A stretch of DNA of 64,000 nucleotides. Origin: Mucilaginibacter sp. UBA5151. Lineage in GTDB: Bacteria > Bacteroidota > Bacteroidia > Sphingobacteriales > Sphingobacteriaceae. The notes beneath the pieces were generated by a model, which saw only the letters and a program-made list of their open reading frames with translations, was not told the DNA's origin and made no database searches. Positions 16,749 through 25,510 of this stretch are shown in pieces (position 1 is the stretch's first letter; each line of letters opens with the position of its first letter). The stretch is taken from the NCBI GenBank assembly GCA_002413785.1, contig DHXR01000040.1:29781-93780 (forward strand), written 5' to 3'. The position numbers were made by a program, and so were the translations under genes.

Positions 16749-18260
16749 TTAAAAGTATTTGAGTAATAAATCAGGAAATACACCCAATAAAATTATCAAA
16801 ATAGATAAAACTACTGCCAAAATTAAAATTTCAGTTGATTTTGCTGTAGAATTTACGGGAACATCGGCGCGTTTTATAAATAAATTAAGTGGAATTTTAA
16901 TATAATAAAATAAAGACACCACAGTAATCAAAGCTCCGGTTATCATCATCACCAGCAAAATGAAGTTATGGGTTTGCTGGTAAAAGCTATAAACGGCAGA
17001 AAAAACAAACAACTTACCCGTAAACCCTGCAGATACCGGCAAACCTGTTAAGGATACAAGCGCAATCACAAAACAAACTGACGCTGCCGGGTATTTAAGG
17101 CCCAGCCCCCTGTATCCGTCCATATCCACCGCGCCTGCAACATTGGTAAAATACGTAGCAAGCGCCAGGGCGCAGATATTGGCGATCCCGTAAGCTGCCA
17201 GGTAATAAGTTAATGCGGAAAAACCGGCAGCATTAAAAGTTACAACAGCCAGCATAGCAAAACCGGTATGCCCTATACTTGAGTAGGCCAGCATCCGCTT
17301 TACGTTTTTTTGAAGCACCGCAGCAAAGTTTCCCGCGATCATGGTGATGATACTGATCACTTCCAAAAACAACCGGAAATCAAAGGCGTTCCAGTTTTGG
17401 AAAAAGATAAAAGGCCTTAAAAAATTGATCAATAAGGCAAAACCTGCAATTTTGGGCAATGTTGACAGCCACGCGGTCACCGGGGTTGGCGCCCCCTGGT
17501 AAATATCGGGTACCCAAAAATGAACCGGCACAAAAGACAATTTGAATCCGATGCCTATAAATACCAAAATAAGCGCAAAGGAAACCGCTACCGGGTTTAC
17601 ATGCATTAAACCCGTCACTAAATTGCCTGAAAATAAATTGAGTGAACCTGTAAAAGCATATAATAACGATATTCCGTATAACATAACAGCCGAAGCAGCG
17701 GCGCCGAACAACACATATTTCAGCCCCGATTCGGTACTTAGTGCGTTTTCAGACTGGTAGGCCACCATTAAATAGGAAGCAATGGATACCATCTCTATAG
17801 CAAGGTAAATGGACAACAGGTTTACCGCCATTATCATTAAATGCAGGCCAAAAACAGAGCCGGTCACAATGGAATACAGATCCGACTGACCTTTCGGATG
17901 TTCATTCAAATTGTCATCCCACCCAAAGTAAAGCAGGAGGATAAATGCAAGCACATCAACAATTAGCTTAAAATTGACGGCTGTATGGGTTAACAGCAGC
18001 ATTTCGCTGAAAAAAAAATGCCCGTTCGCCTGCCCGGTAAACAGCAAAAGCTCTATTTGCTGGTAATCTTTATGGACTACCAGCAAAATGCCTGCGCAAG
18101 CTATAATTCTGCAAAGTTTTTTGGAATCCCGGCCAAACAGCAGGTCGGTTACCAAAACCAGGACAAACAATAGCGCCAGGTAAAATTCTGGCATAAAATA
18201 GGGTATGCTGTCCAAAACATTGTTTATAGAACCGGGCAGGAATGGGAGCAGATCGTGCAT
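16749..18260 (-). CDS. nuoN: NADH-quinone oxidoreductase subunit N
   Basis: Antiporter-like membrane subunit of respiratory complex I; 503 residues, almost entirely transmembrane helices. Typical motifs are the lysine-containing IGFKLSFVPVHFWVPDIYQGAPTPVTAWLSTLPKIAGF, KRMLAYSSIGHTGFAM and SLTGLPVSAGFTGKLF. It helps translocate protons as quinone is reduced. Last gene of the minus-strand nuoH-N set, 38 bases after nuoM. Confidence 0.96.
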   Translation of the reverse strand: MHDLLPFLPGSINNVLDSIPYFMPEFYLALLFVLVLVTDLLFGRDSKKLCRIIACAGILLVVHKDYQQIELLLFTGQANGHFFFSEMLLLTHTAVNFKLIVDVLAFILLLYFGWDDNLNEHPKGQSDLYSIVTGSVFGLHLMIMAVNLLSIYLAIEMVSIASYLMVAYQSENALSTESGLKYVLFGAAASAVMLYGISLLYAFTGSLNLFSGNLVTGLMHVNPVAVSFALILVFIGIGFKLSFVPVHFWVPDIYQGAPTPVTAWLSTLPKIAGFALLINFLRPFIFFQNWNAFDFRLFLEVISIITMIAGNFAAVLQKNVKRMLAYSSIGHTGFAMLAVVTFNAAGFSALTYYLAAYGIANICALALATYFTNVAGAVDMDGYRGLGLKYPAASVCFVIALVSLTGLPVSAGFTGKLFVFSAVYSFYQQTHNFILLVMMITGALITVVSLFYYIKIPLNLFIKRADVPVNSTAKSTEILILAVVLSILIILLGVFPDLLLKYF

Positions 18261-18298
18261 TTTTTTATTGAACTATTACGGTTTAATTTTTAGGATAT

Positions 18299-19906
18299 TT
18301 ATTTAAGCTGTAAGAATTGCACCAAAGCCAATACCGAATCATTAATCTTATAAAACACCAGTGACGGCATTAACCCTAAAGCCAATACCATAATCGCCAA
18401 AGGAAACAGGGTTAGTTTTTCGCGGAAATTCAGATCTACCAGGGCGGTCTGCCATACCGTGCCGCCTTTAAAGTTTACCGTCCCGAAAAACATCCGCTGC
18501 AGCGTCCACAAAAAGTAGCCGGCCCCTATTAAAATGCCAGCCGATCCGCAGGCTGCCATCCAGTAAGGCAGCAAGCCATTTACCGTATGTGATTTAAAAG
18601 CCCCGGTCAGCGAAAATATCTCGCCGATAAATGCGGAAAATCCGGGCAGACCGAGGGATGCAAAAAAAGCGACTATTACAAATGCTGTATAATTTGGCAT
18701 TACCGAGGCCAGGCCCCTGAAATGGTTAATACCCCTGTCGTGTACCCGGTTGTAGATCACCCCTGCTAAAAAGAACAGCATGGTTGATAAAAACCCGTGG
18801 CTTACCATTTGCATCACCGCCCCGCTGATGCCTTCGGCGGTTTGCGAGGCTAATCCTAATAAAACAAAACCCATGTGCGAAACGGAAGAGTAAGCGATCA
18901 TCCGTTTCAGATCCTTTTGGGCCAGGGCGTTAAAGGCTCCGTAAATAATTGATATTACGCCCAGCAGCCCAAGCCAGTAAGCCCCGGAGGAGGCAATATC
19001 AGGGAAGATACTCAAACAAACCCTGATGATGCCATAGCCGCCAACTTTTAACAATATCCCGGCAAGGATAATAGAAATTGGGGTTGGCGCTTCCACATGT
19101 GCATCGGGCAACCAGGTATGCAAAGGCACCACCGGCACTTTTATGGCAAATGCTACAAACAGCACCACAAAGCCAACCGCCCTGGCTGATAAGCCGAATA
19201 TTGTTTGATGCGCAGCTACCGAAAATACCGACCCCGGTTCATAGTTCGCCGGGTTCATCATCTGTACCATATTAAAGGTATGGTTACCCGTTACAGGGTC
19301 CTTAACCGATAAATAGAGGCCAACCATGATGAGCAGCATGAATACCGACCCGAATAAAGTATATAAAAAGAATTTAATGGCTGCATATTCACGCTTGGCG
19401 CCGCCCCACATCCCGATTAAAAAATAAAGCGGCAGCAGCATCAATTCGTAAAAAATGTAAAACATGAAGAAGTCGAGCGAGCAGAATACGCCGGTCACCG
19501 CCATATCCAGTATCAAAAACAATATAAAAAAGCCTTTTAAGTTACTCTTGATCTCCCATGACGAAAGCGCTGCAATAACCAGTACAAATGAGGTCATCAC
19601 CAGCAGGGAAACGGACATCCCGTCAATCCCTACAAAATAATCTATCTGCATTTTACCCATTGCGCCGAGGTCGAGGTTTATCCATGGGAGTTTTTGCATA
19701 AACTGGAACTGGGTCTCGTGGTTAATGCCGCCAAAGGCTGCGCCGGTTTTAAAATTACAATAGATCCAAATACTCATAGCCAGCTGCACCAGGGTGGCCA
19801 GCAGGGCAACATATTTAAAACTGCTCCGCCATCGGGAAGGCATTAGCGCAATGATCAATCCGAACAGGAGAGGTGTAAATATGATAAGCGTTAAAATATT
19901 CATCAA
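18299..19906 (-). CDS. nuoM: NADH-quinone oxidoreductase subunit M
   Basis: Antiporter-like proton-pumping subunit of complex I, 535 residues. Diagnostic segments: the essential Glu in YIFYELMLLPLYFLIGMWGG, FAIKVPVVPLHTWLPDAHVEAPT, KRMIAYSSVSHMGFVLLG and GLPGFSAFIGEIFSL. Spaced six bases from nuoL and 38 bases from nuoN, all on one transcript. Confidence 0.97.
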   Translation of the reverse strand: MMNILTLIIFTPLLFGLIIALMPSRWRSSFKYVALLATLVQLAMSIWIYCNFKTGAAFGGINHETQFQFMQKLPWINLDLGAMGKMQIDYFVGIDGMSVSLLVMTSFVLVIAALSSWEIKSNLKGFFILFLILDMAVTGVFCSLDFFMFYIFYELMLLPLYFLIGMWGGAKREYAAIKFFLYTLFGSVFMLLIMVGLYLSVKDPVTGNHTFNMVQMMNPANYEPGSVFSVAAHQTIFGLSARAVGFVVLFVAFAIKVPVVPLHTWLPDAHVEAPTPISIILAGILLKVGGYGIIRVCLSIFPDIASSGAYWLGLLGVISIIYGAFNALAQKDLKRMIAYSSVSHMGFVLLGLASQTAEGISGAVMQMVSHGFLSTMLFFLAGVIYNRVHDRGINHFRGLASVMPNYTAFVIVAFFASLGLPGFSAFIGEIFSLTGAFKSHTVNGLLPYWMAACGSAGILIGAGYFLWTLQRMFFGTVNFKGGTVWQTALVDLNFREKLTLFPLAIMVLALGLMPSLVFYKINDSVLALVQFLQLK

Positions 19907-19912
19907 TTTTTT

Positions 19913-21976
19913 CTAAACCAGTATTTTCAAAATAAATAAAGACAATATAATTACCAGCATGCTGAATAAATAATATTGGACCCTGCCGTTTTGGAACTTC
20001 CTTGCGAAATTACCAATGGCGCGCACAATTGCAACCAGTAAATTTAAAAAGCCGTCGATAATATTGCGATCAAACCAGGAGGATAGTTTTGAAACCAAAA
20101 TACCGGTCCTGGCCAGCGAATTTACTGAACCGTTAATAATAATTCTATCAAACCAAAAGGTAAACCTGCCCAAAGCGAGTACAGGCTTTATAATACCATT
20201 GTTATAAATTTCGTCAAAATACCAGGCATTAAAAGATAACCTGTACAAAAAGCCCCTTTGCAGAAGACTGCCCGCTTTTTGCTTTGCATAAATAAGCCAG
20301 GCCCAATAGATAACCAAAAGGCTTAAGCTATTAACAAGCACCGGCAACAGAGCATAAGCACTGCTTTCGGCCCCGAAACCACCGGCGGGCGAAAAACCTT
20401 TAAAAAGCCATGACCGGGTAAATTCAATAGGGTTTGCTGAAAACAGTGGGAACAAACAACCCGCAGCCAATAATACCAATGGCAATTTGTAGGCCCAGCT
20501 ACCATCGCTGACATGGAGTTTTATGCCGGGTGTGTTTTTCAATAACCTCAATTCGCCAAAAAACACTTTTACAATTAGCCGGGCCACATAAAATGCGGTC
20601 AGCCATGTGGTAAGCAGGGCAAAAACGGGGATTAATTTAAAGAGCGGGCCTTTACCATCCGCCCATTCAAAAGCATGGATCAAAATGCTGTCTTTTGATA
20701 AATATCCTGATGTTAGCGGCAAGCCTACCAATGCCAGGCCGCCGATTATAGCTGCAATAAAGGTAAAGGGCAGTTTTTTGCGCAGACCGCCCATGTGCTG
20801 TATGTCTTGAGGATCGATGCCGAGGCCGTTATCATCATTAATATGCCGCATTTGATGGATAACAATACCGGCGACCAAAAATAAAAGGGCCTTAAAAAAA
20901 GAGTGGGTAACCAGGTGGAACAAGGAAGAAGCATAAGCCCCAATGCCCATAGCCATAACCATATACCCCAATTGCGATATGGTGGAGTATGCCAGTATGC
21001 GTTTCAGGTCGTTTTGCGTGAGCGCGATGGTTGCCGCCATAAAAGCGGTAAAACAACCTATGATAGCCAGTATGGTTAATTCTGTGCCATTAAACATGGG
21101 ATAAACCCTGCCCAATAAAAACACCCCGGCCGCTACCATTGTTGCCGCATGGATAAGGGCTGATACAGATGTCGGGCCCTCCATAGCATCGGGTAGCCAG
21201 GTATGCAACGGAAACTGCGCCGATTTGGCCGCTACAGCTAAAAATACCCCCCCGCAGGCAATGTATTGCCAAATGGCCGGCAAATGACCAGTCGGCGATA
21301 CCCAAAGCCCGTTTTTCATAACCGATCGGCTGATCAACCCGTTATCCGCAAAAATTTGGGTAATATCAAAGGTATGGTATTGGGTAAAGAGAACCATGAT
21401 GGCAATTAACAAGCCCATATCCCCTATCCGGTTCATAATAAAAGCCTTTTTATTAGCCATTATAGCCTTGTGGCGTTTAAACCAAAAGCCAATAAGCAGG
21501 TAGGACGAAAAGCCAACCAGTTCCCAGGAAATATAAAACAGGAACAGGTTATCCACCACCACCAAAGCCAGCATGCTGAAACAAAAAAAGCTGAGGAAAG
21601 CGAAGTAACGGGTATAATGCTCATCGTCCTTCATATAGGCGGTAGAGTAGATATGCACCGGCAGGGCGATAACCGAAACCAGTAACAGCATTAAAACTGA
21701 AAGATTGTTCAATAATATCCCAGCATATAGTTGGGTATTGCCGATGGTGAACCAAAGTAGCTGCTGGTGCACCGGATGTCCGTTCCAAACCCTGGCAAAA
21801 ACAAAACCGGATAAAATACAACTCAGCAAAATAGCGACTGTTGATACCCAACCCGATATCTTATCCCATCTGCCGCGCATCGTAATATTAAGTACGAAAG
21901 CAAGCAGGGGCAATAGCACTGCTGTTAGCGTGAAAATTATGGTTTGGGTATCTATGGCTTGTAAAAATTGTTCCAA
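19913..21976 (-). CDS. nuoL: NADH-quinone oxidoreductase subunit L
   Basis: Largest antiporter-like subunit of complex I, 687 residues. Motifs include FISWELVGFSSYLLIGFWF with the key Glu, AAKSAQFPLHTWLPDAMEGPT, SALIHAATMVAAGVFLLGR, KRILAYSTISQLGYMVMAMG and LPLTSGYLSKDSIL. The C-terminal amphipathic lateral helix region (IDGFLNLLVAIVRAIGNFARK) and final anchor helix are present. A foreign-looking ORF sits three bases upstream, between nuoL and nuoK. Confidence 0.97.
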   Translation of the reverse strand: MEQFLQAIDTQTIIFTLTAVLLPLLAFVLNITMRGRWDKISGWVSTVAILLSCILSGFVFARVWNGHPVHQQLLWFTIGNTQLYAGILLNNLSVLMLLLVSVIALPVHIYSTAYMKDDEHYTRYFAFLSFFCFSMLALVVVDNLFLFYISWELVGFSSYLLIGFWFKRHKAIMANKKAFIMNRIGDMGLLIAIMVLFTQYHTFDITQIFADNGLISRSVMKNGLWVSPTGHLPAIWQYIACGGVFLAVAAKSAQFPLHTWLPDAMEGPTSVSALIHAATMVAAGVFLLGRVYPMFNGTELTILAIIGCFTAFMAATIALTQNDLKRILAYSTISQLGYMVMAMGIGAYASSLFHLVTHSFFKALLFLVAGIVIHQMRHINDDNGLGIDPQDIQHMGGLRKKLPFTFIAAIIGGLALVGLPLTSGYLSKDSILIHAFEWADGKGPLFKLIPVFALLTTWLTAFYVARLIVKVFFGELRLLKNTPGIKLHVSDGSWAYKLPLVLLAAGCLFPLFSANPIEFTRSWLFKGFSPAGGFGAESSAYALLPVLVNSLSLLVIYWAWLIYAKQKAGSLLQRGFLYRLSFNAWYFDEIYNNGIIKPVLALGRFTFWFDRIIINGSVNSLARTGILVSKLSSWFDRNIIDGFLNLLVAIVRAIGNFARKFQNGRVQYYLFSMLVIILSLFILKILV

Positions 21977-21979
21977 TTG

Positions 21980-22510
21980 TTATTGCTTTGTTATTATAAT
22001 TGCAAAGTGACTAAAACTCATGATGGTGTTTTCCCCTTCGACAAACTGAACTTTCTTGACTTTTTTAAATTGAATTTCATATAATTCTCTAAGCAATTCA
22101 GCAGAAGACCCATTCACCGAATTCTTGCCGTTGCTTATGACATACAATATATCGTTATCATCATTTTGATGAGAAAGAAGATAATCCCTATATTTTCGTG
22201 ATAAGGTGCTAAGTTTTTTTTTGTAACCAGCCACGACTGCCGTCTTAGTGTTGATTACAATAACTCCTTTATGGTAAGATTCCCAATAAATAGGCAGCTT
22301 GTCGTTATCGATAATATTTAAGCTAAAAATGTTTAGCATCGTTGGCTTCTCCTCTGTTGGCACACCATCCACAACCAATAGAAAGGTTTGTTTTACAAGC
22401 GAATCTATTAAAGAATATTTTTTTACATCGATTTGAAAAGCAGAATTATCTTGCGCACAAACGGTTGCCGCTATAAAAAAACAAAAGATCAAAGGTATTA
22501 CATTCCTCAT
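21980..22510 (-). CDS. Secreted TonB-plug-like protein inserted in the nuo operon
   Basis: A 176-residue protein with a signal peptide (MRNVIPLIFCFFIAATVCAQ). The region FLLVVDGVPTEEKP ... LNIIDNDKLPIY ... HKGVIVINTKTA reads like the small plug-type module of Bacteroidota TonB-dependent receptors and related short secreted proteins (V-DG-P ... IxxI/L ... KGVIxIxTK). No beta-barrel follows. Its composition is more AT-rich than the neighbouring nuo genes. It lies four bases after nuoK and three before nuoL, so it is co-transcribed with complex I. I know of no complex I accessory protein like this. Resemblance is by eye only. Confidence 0.65.
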   Translation of the reverse strand: MRNVIPLIFCFFIAATVCAQDNSAFQIDVKKYSLIDSLVKQTFLLVVDGVPTEEKPTMLNIFSLNIIDNDKLPIYWESYHKGVIVINTKTAVVAGYKKKLSTLSRKYRDYLLSHQNDDNDILYVISNGKNSVNGSSAELLRELYEIQFKKVKKVQFVEGENTIMSFSHFAIIITKQ

Positions 22511-22514
22511 CTTT

Positions 22515-22820
22515 TCAATCTTTCAATTCATCAATCTTCCCCGGATCAATTGTTTTATATTGCCGGTACACATTTAAAATAATAGCCAAAGCAACCGCAG
22601 TTGTTGCGGCTGCAAGTACAATGGCATAAAGGGCGAACATTTGTCCGCCGTTGTTAAAGCGGTCGTACCGGCCAAAGGCCACCAGGTTTAAAATGGCGGC
22701 ATTCAGCATCAGCTCAATGCCTATCAGTATTTGTATGGCATTATGTTTTGATACGATCATATACAGCCCTATACAAAACAGCCCCGCGCTTACTACCATA
22801 TAACCCGTTAGTGAGATCAT
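22515..22820 (-). CDS. nuoK: NADH-quinone oxidoreductase subunit K
   Basis: Small three-helix membrane subunit of complex I, 101 residues (the standard length). The conserved glutamates lie in LIGIELMLNAAILNLVAF and the third helix (MFALYAIVLAAATTAVALAI). It overlaps nuoJ by four bases (22817-22820), indicating translational coupling. Confidence 0.97.
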   Translation of the reverse strand: MISLTGYMVVSAGLFCIGLYMIVSKHNAIQILIGIELMLNAAILNLVAFGRYDRFNNGGQMFALYAIVLAAATTAVALAIILNVYRQYKTIDPGKIDELKD

Positions 22821-23365
22821 GACCTGTCCCCCTTCCTTGATAAATGCGCCGCGCCGATCAACGCCACCATTAAGATAATGGAGATGGCTTCAAATGGCAG
22901 CAAATAGGTTGTCATCAGGTTTACCCCGATGTTTTCCGTCATTGCGGCATCCGGCTGAATATCGTTTTTCAGCGCTACTGATTTTTTTATCCATTCGAGG
23001 TTATCAGCGTCAACCTTAAATATCATATTGACCAAAACTATCAAAAATAAAGCTGCCAGCAACAGTGCCGGCAGGTTACCAATGCTGATAAACGTTTTGC
23101 GCTCCCGCCCTATCGCATTCAGGGTTTCTTTACCGGATAACATAAAAGCAAACAAAATAAGCACCAATATGCCGCCCACATAGATCACGATCTGGGTGAT
23201 GGCAACAAAATCGGCGAGGGCCAGCACATATAAGCCTGCCAATGCAAACAGTGTAATAAAAAACATAAATATAGACCGCACCAAATTTGTTGTGGTAGCC
23301 ACATATACAGCCGAAGCCAGGGCGATAAAACTCATTACATAAAACAGCGCCTGCACCAAACTCAT
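22817..23365 (-). CDS. nuoJ: NADH-quinone oxidoreductase subunit J
   Basis: Membrane subunit of complex I, 182 residues with five predicted helices. FYVMSFIALASAVYVATTTNL and the conserved ADFVAITQIVIYVGGILVL segment, the pi-bulge helix of the family, are diagnostic. Overlaps nuoK and nuoI by four bases at either end. Confidence 0.96.
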   Translation of the reverse strand: MSLVQALFYVMSFIALASAVYVATTTNLVRSIFMFFITLFALAGLYVLALADFVAITQIVIYVGGILVLILFAFMLSGKETLNAIGRERKTFISIGNLPALLLAALFLIVLVNMIFKVDADNLEWIKKSVALKNDIQPDAAMTENIGVNLMTTYLLPFEAISIILMVALIGAAHLSRKGDRS

Positions 23366-23946
23366 ACGCCACCCTCCTTTTTCTGCATGGCTGCAAGTTT
23401 AGCCGCCTGCTTTTCTGCCTGCTGCTGTTCAAACTCCCGCCTTTTTTCGGCAGCAAATTCAGGCGTCATATCCGAAAACTGGTAAGTAAGCTGACTGAGA
23501 TCGGCCACACTTTTATCATATTGATTGGTCATCACTATACATTCGGTAGGGCAAACAATGGTACAAAGTCCGCAGTACATACATTTGGCCATGTCAATAT
23601 CAAACTTTGCGGCATATAACCTTTTGGTGGTACCATCAGAGGTTTGTCCGATAGCCTCCGTCGCTTTTATGGCTTCTATGTCAATACAATCAACCGGACA
23701 AATTTTGGCGCAAAGGTCGCAAACAATACAATCATCCATTTCCACATCCAGCTGGTAACGCCCAACCTCAGGAATTGGCAGCCGCTGGTGCGGATATTGT
23801 ATGGTATTGGTGCCGCCGGACTGTTTAAAGTAATTACTGTCACTTGCAGGCAATATCTTCCTTTTCCGGTGCGAAGCAAAAAGATGCCTGAAGGTGATGG
23901 ATAATCCCTTAAATGCAGTTGTAAAGCCGGTTATTACTTTGTTCAT
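23362..23946 (-). CDS. nuoI: NADH-quinone oxidoreductase subunit I (2 x 4Fe-4S)
   Basis: Ferredoxin-like subunit linking the hydrophilic and membrane arms of complex I. Two 4Fe-4S motifs are intact: CIVCDLCAKICP (ligands CxxCxxCxxxC) and CMYCGLCTIVCP. An extended C-terminal tail rich in Glu, Gln and Ala follows. I choose the start at 23946 (MNKVITGFTTAFKGLS, 194 residues). An in-frame ATG five codons earlier (23961) is created by the junction with the upstream repeat array and is probably not needed. The array separates this gene from nuoH. Confidence 0.96.
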   Translation of the reverse strand: MNKVITGFTTAFKGLSITFRHLFASHRKRKILPASDSNYFKQSGGTNTIQYPHQRLPIPEVGRYQLDVEMDDCIVCDLCAKICPVDCIDIEAIKATEAIGQTSDGTTKRLYAAKFDIDMAKCMYCGLCTIVCPTECIVMTNQYDKSVADLSQLTYQFSDMTPEFAAEKRREFEQQQAEKQAAKLAAMQKKEGGV

Positions 23947-23959
23947 TTTGTCATTGTTC

Positions 23960-24280
23960 ATTTCGCCTCATCCTAAATCCTTCTCCAAGGGAGAAGGACT
24001 TGAACTGCGCTCTTTTTTAAGCCCTCTCCTTTGGAGAGGGTTGGGTGAGGCCTGATTATCATTGGGTCATTTCGCCTCATCCTAAATCCTTCTCCAAGGG
24101 AGAAGGACTTGAACTGCGCTCTTTTTTAAACCCTCTCCTTTGGAGAGGGTTGGGTGAGGCCTGATTATCATTGGGTCATTTCGCCTCATCCTAAATCCTT
24201 CTCCAAAGGAGAAGGACTTGAACTGCGCCCTTTTTTAAGCCCTCTCCTTTGGAGAGGGTTGGGTGAGGCGAAATGACCAT
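23960..24280. repeat. Three tandem 109-bp hairpin-rich repeats between nuoH and nuoI
   Basis: Units begin at 23960, 24069 and 24178 (period exactly 109) and are almost identical. Each opens with CGCCTCATCCTAAATCC, contains CTTCTCCAAGGGAGAAG (hairpin) and CCCTCTCCTTTGGAGAGGG (hairpin), and closes with TTGGGTGAGGC, which pairs with its own beginning, giving a three-way fold. The third copy ends GGCGAAATGACC, the reverse complement of the GGTCATTTCGCC at the unit junctions, so the whole array is also bounded by inverted ends. It fills the entire gap and contains no ORF. Confidence 0.92.
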
Positions 24281-25351
24281 TTACATTAGCCACAGCCTCC
24301 ATATCCCTGATATCAGCATGCATAAAAAAGCCAGTGGCGTTAATACCTTCCACGACAGGGCCATCAGTTTATCCACTCTTAAACGGGGCAGGGTCCACCT
24401 GATCCACATTTGTATGCCTGCCAGCGTAAGGGTTTTCAAAATTATCCATAATATACCCCACCACGCGCCGGTTGTCCATGTTGCTAATTGCACAGGACCA
24501 ATGTTTGGCAGCGGCGTGTTCCAGGCCCCTAAAAACAGCACAACGGCGATCATCGATACCAGGAACATCATAGAGTACTCGGCTAAAAAAACAAAAGCGA
24601 ACCCTAAGCCGGTATATTCAGTATGGAAACCCGCCACCAGTTCCGATTCCGCTTCGGGAATATCGAAGGGCGCGCGGTTACTTTCGGCCAGCGAGGCAAT
24701 AAAGTAAATTACAAAAGCTATGAGCAAATGCGGCGCCCTGAAAATGTTCCAGCTAAATATGCCGCCGATGGCGCTTACATCCCAGAAGCCCGCAAACTTT
24801 ACCCCTTCGGGTGATAAAATCCCTTGTTGCGAGGCGATGTCCTGCAGGTTTAATGTTTGGGCGATCATCACCACCGAAATAATAGCAAAACCTGCCGGGA
24901 TCTCATAAGAAATGATCTGGGCGGCGGAGCGCATGGCCCCTAAGATGGAATATTTATTGTTTGATCCCCATCCGGCCATTAAAATGCCCAGGGTCTCGAT
25001 AGATAAAACGGCGAAAATATAATACAAACCCAGGTTCAGTTTGGATGGCGCCAGACCGGGGCCCCAGGGCAAAGCGGCAAAACCGAGATAAACAGCAATA
25101 AAAATAATGGCCGGGGCCAGCATGAACAATAATTTATCGGCTGCTGCGGGGACGATCAATTCTTTTTGCAGCATTTTAAGGATATCGGCAATAGTTTGCA
25201 GCATACCATATTTGCCGGTTTCGGTAGGGCCAAGCCTGTCTTGTATAAAAGCGGCTACTTTACGTTCGGCATATACGCCAAACAAGGCGAATAATGCCGA
25301 AAAGCTGAAAAGCCCGGTGGCAATTATAAAATATGTTATATAAAAATTCAA
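24281..25351 (-). CDS. nuoH: NADH-quinone oxidoreductase subunit H
   Basis: Quinone-site membrane subunit of complex I, 356 residues. Characteristic segments are VYAERKVAAFIQDRLGP near the N-terminus, GWGSNNKYSILGAMRSAAQIISYEIPAG, SLAESNRAPFDIPEAESELV and EYTGLGFAFVFLAEY. The stop codon directly abuts the 109-bp repeat array. It is first in the local nuo run (H-I-J-K-L-M-N) with a promoter just upstream; nuoA-G are not next to it. Confidence 0.97.
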   Translation of the reverse strand: MNFYITYFIIATGLFSFSALFALFGVYAERKVAAFIQDRLGPTETGKYGMLQTIADILKMLQKELIVPAAADKLLFMLAPAIIFIAVYLGFAALPWGPGLAPSKLNLGLYYIFAVLSIETLGILMAGWGSNNKYSILGAMRSAAQIISYEIPAGFAIISVVMIAQTLNLQDIASQQGILSPEGVKFAGFWDVSAIGGIFSWNIFRAPHLLIAFVIYFIASLAESNRAPFDIPEAESELVAGFHTEYTGLGFAFVFLAEYSMMFLVSMIAVVLFLGAWNTPLPNIGPVQLATWTTGAWWGILWIILKTLTLAGIQMWIRWTLPRLRVDKLMALSWKVLTPLAFLCMLISGIWRLWLM

Positions 25352-25367
25352 TCCCTTTGCTTTGCTG

Positions 25368-25375
25368 CAAACTTA
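25368..25375 (-). promoter_or_regulatory. -7 box TAAGTTTG for the nuoH-N operon
   Basis: Exact TAnnTTTG match on the minus strand, 16 bases from the nuoH start; no clear -33 box. It supports independent transcription of nuoH-N. Confidence 0.5.
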
Positions 25376-25381
25376 GTAAAA

Positions 25382-25502
25382 TTGGTTGAATGGTTGAGTA
25401 AGTTGGTAGGGTGAGTGGTTGAAATAAATTATGTAATAAATAATGGGCTAACGATAAATGAATCAACCACTCACTTAATCAACCTAATCCAACTTAATCA
25501 CC
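25382..25502. repeat. Intergenic long hairpin, word family GGTTGA/TTAAGTGAGTGGTTGA
   Basis: Left arm 25382-25422 and right arm 25463-25502 are imperfectly complementary over about 40 bases, with a perfect 12-bp core nearest the loop (GTGAGTGGTTGA, 25411-25422, with 25463-25474). The right arm is a run of AATCAACC-type words (CACTTAATCAACCTAATCC). It occupies the gap between murI and nuoH. Same family as 8764-8800 and 46729-46820. Confidence 0.7.
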
Positions 25503-25510
25503 CAATTCCA

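Noticed and set aside
23960..24280. Insertion sequence or MITE in the nuo operon
   Set aside because: No transposase or target-site duplication is visible; the repeat is a tandem triplication of a hairpin unit.
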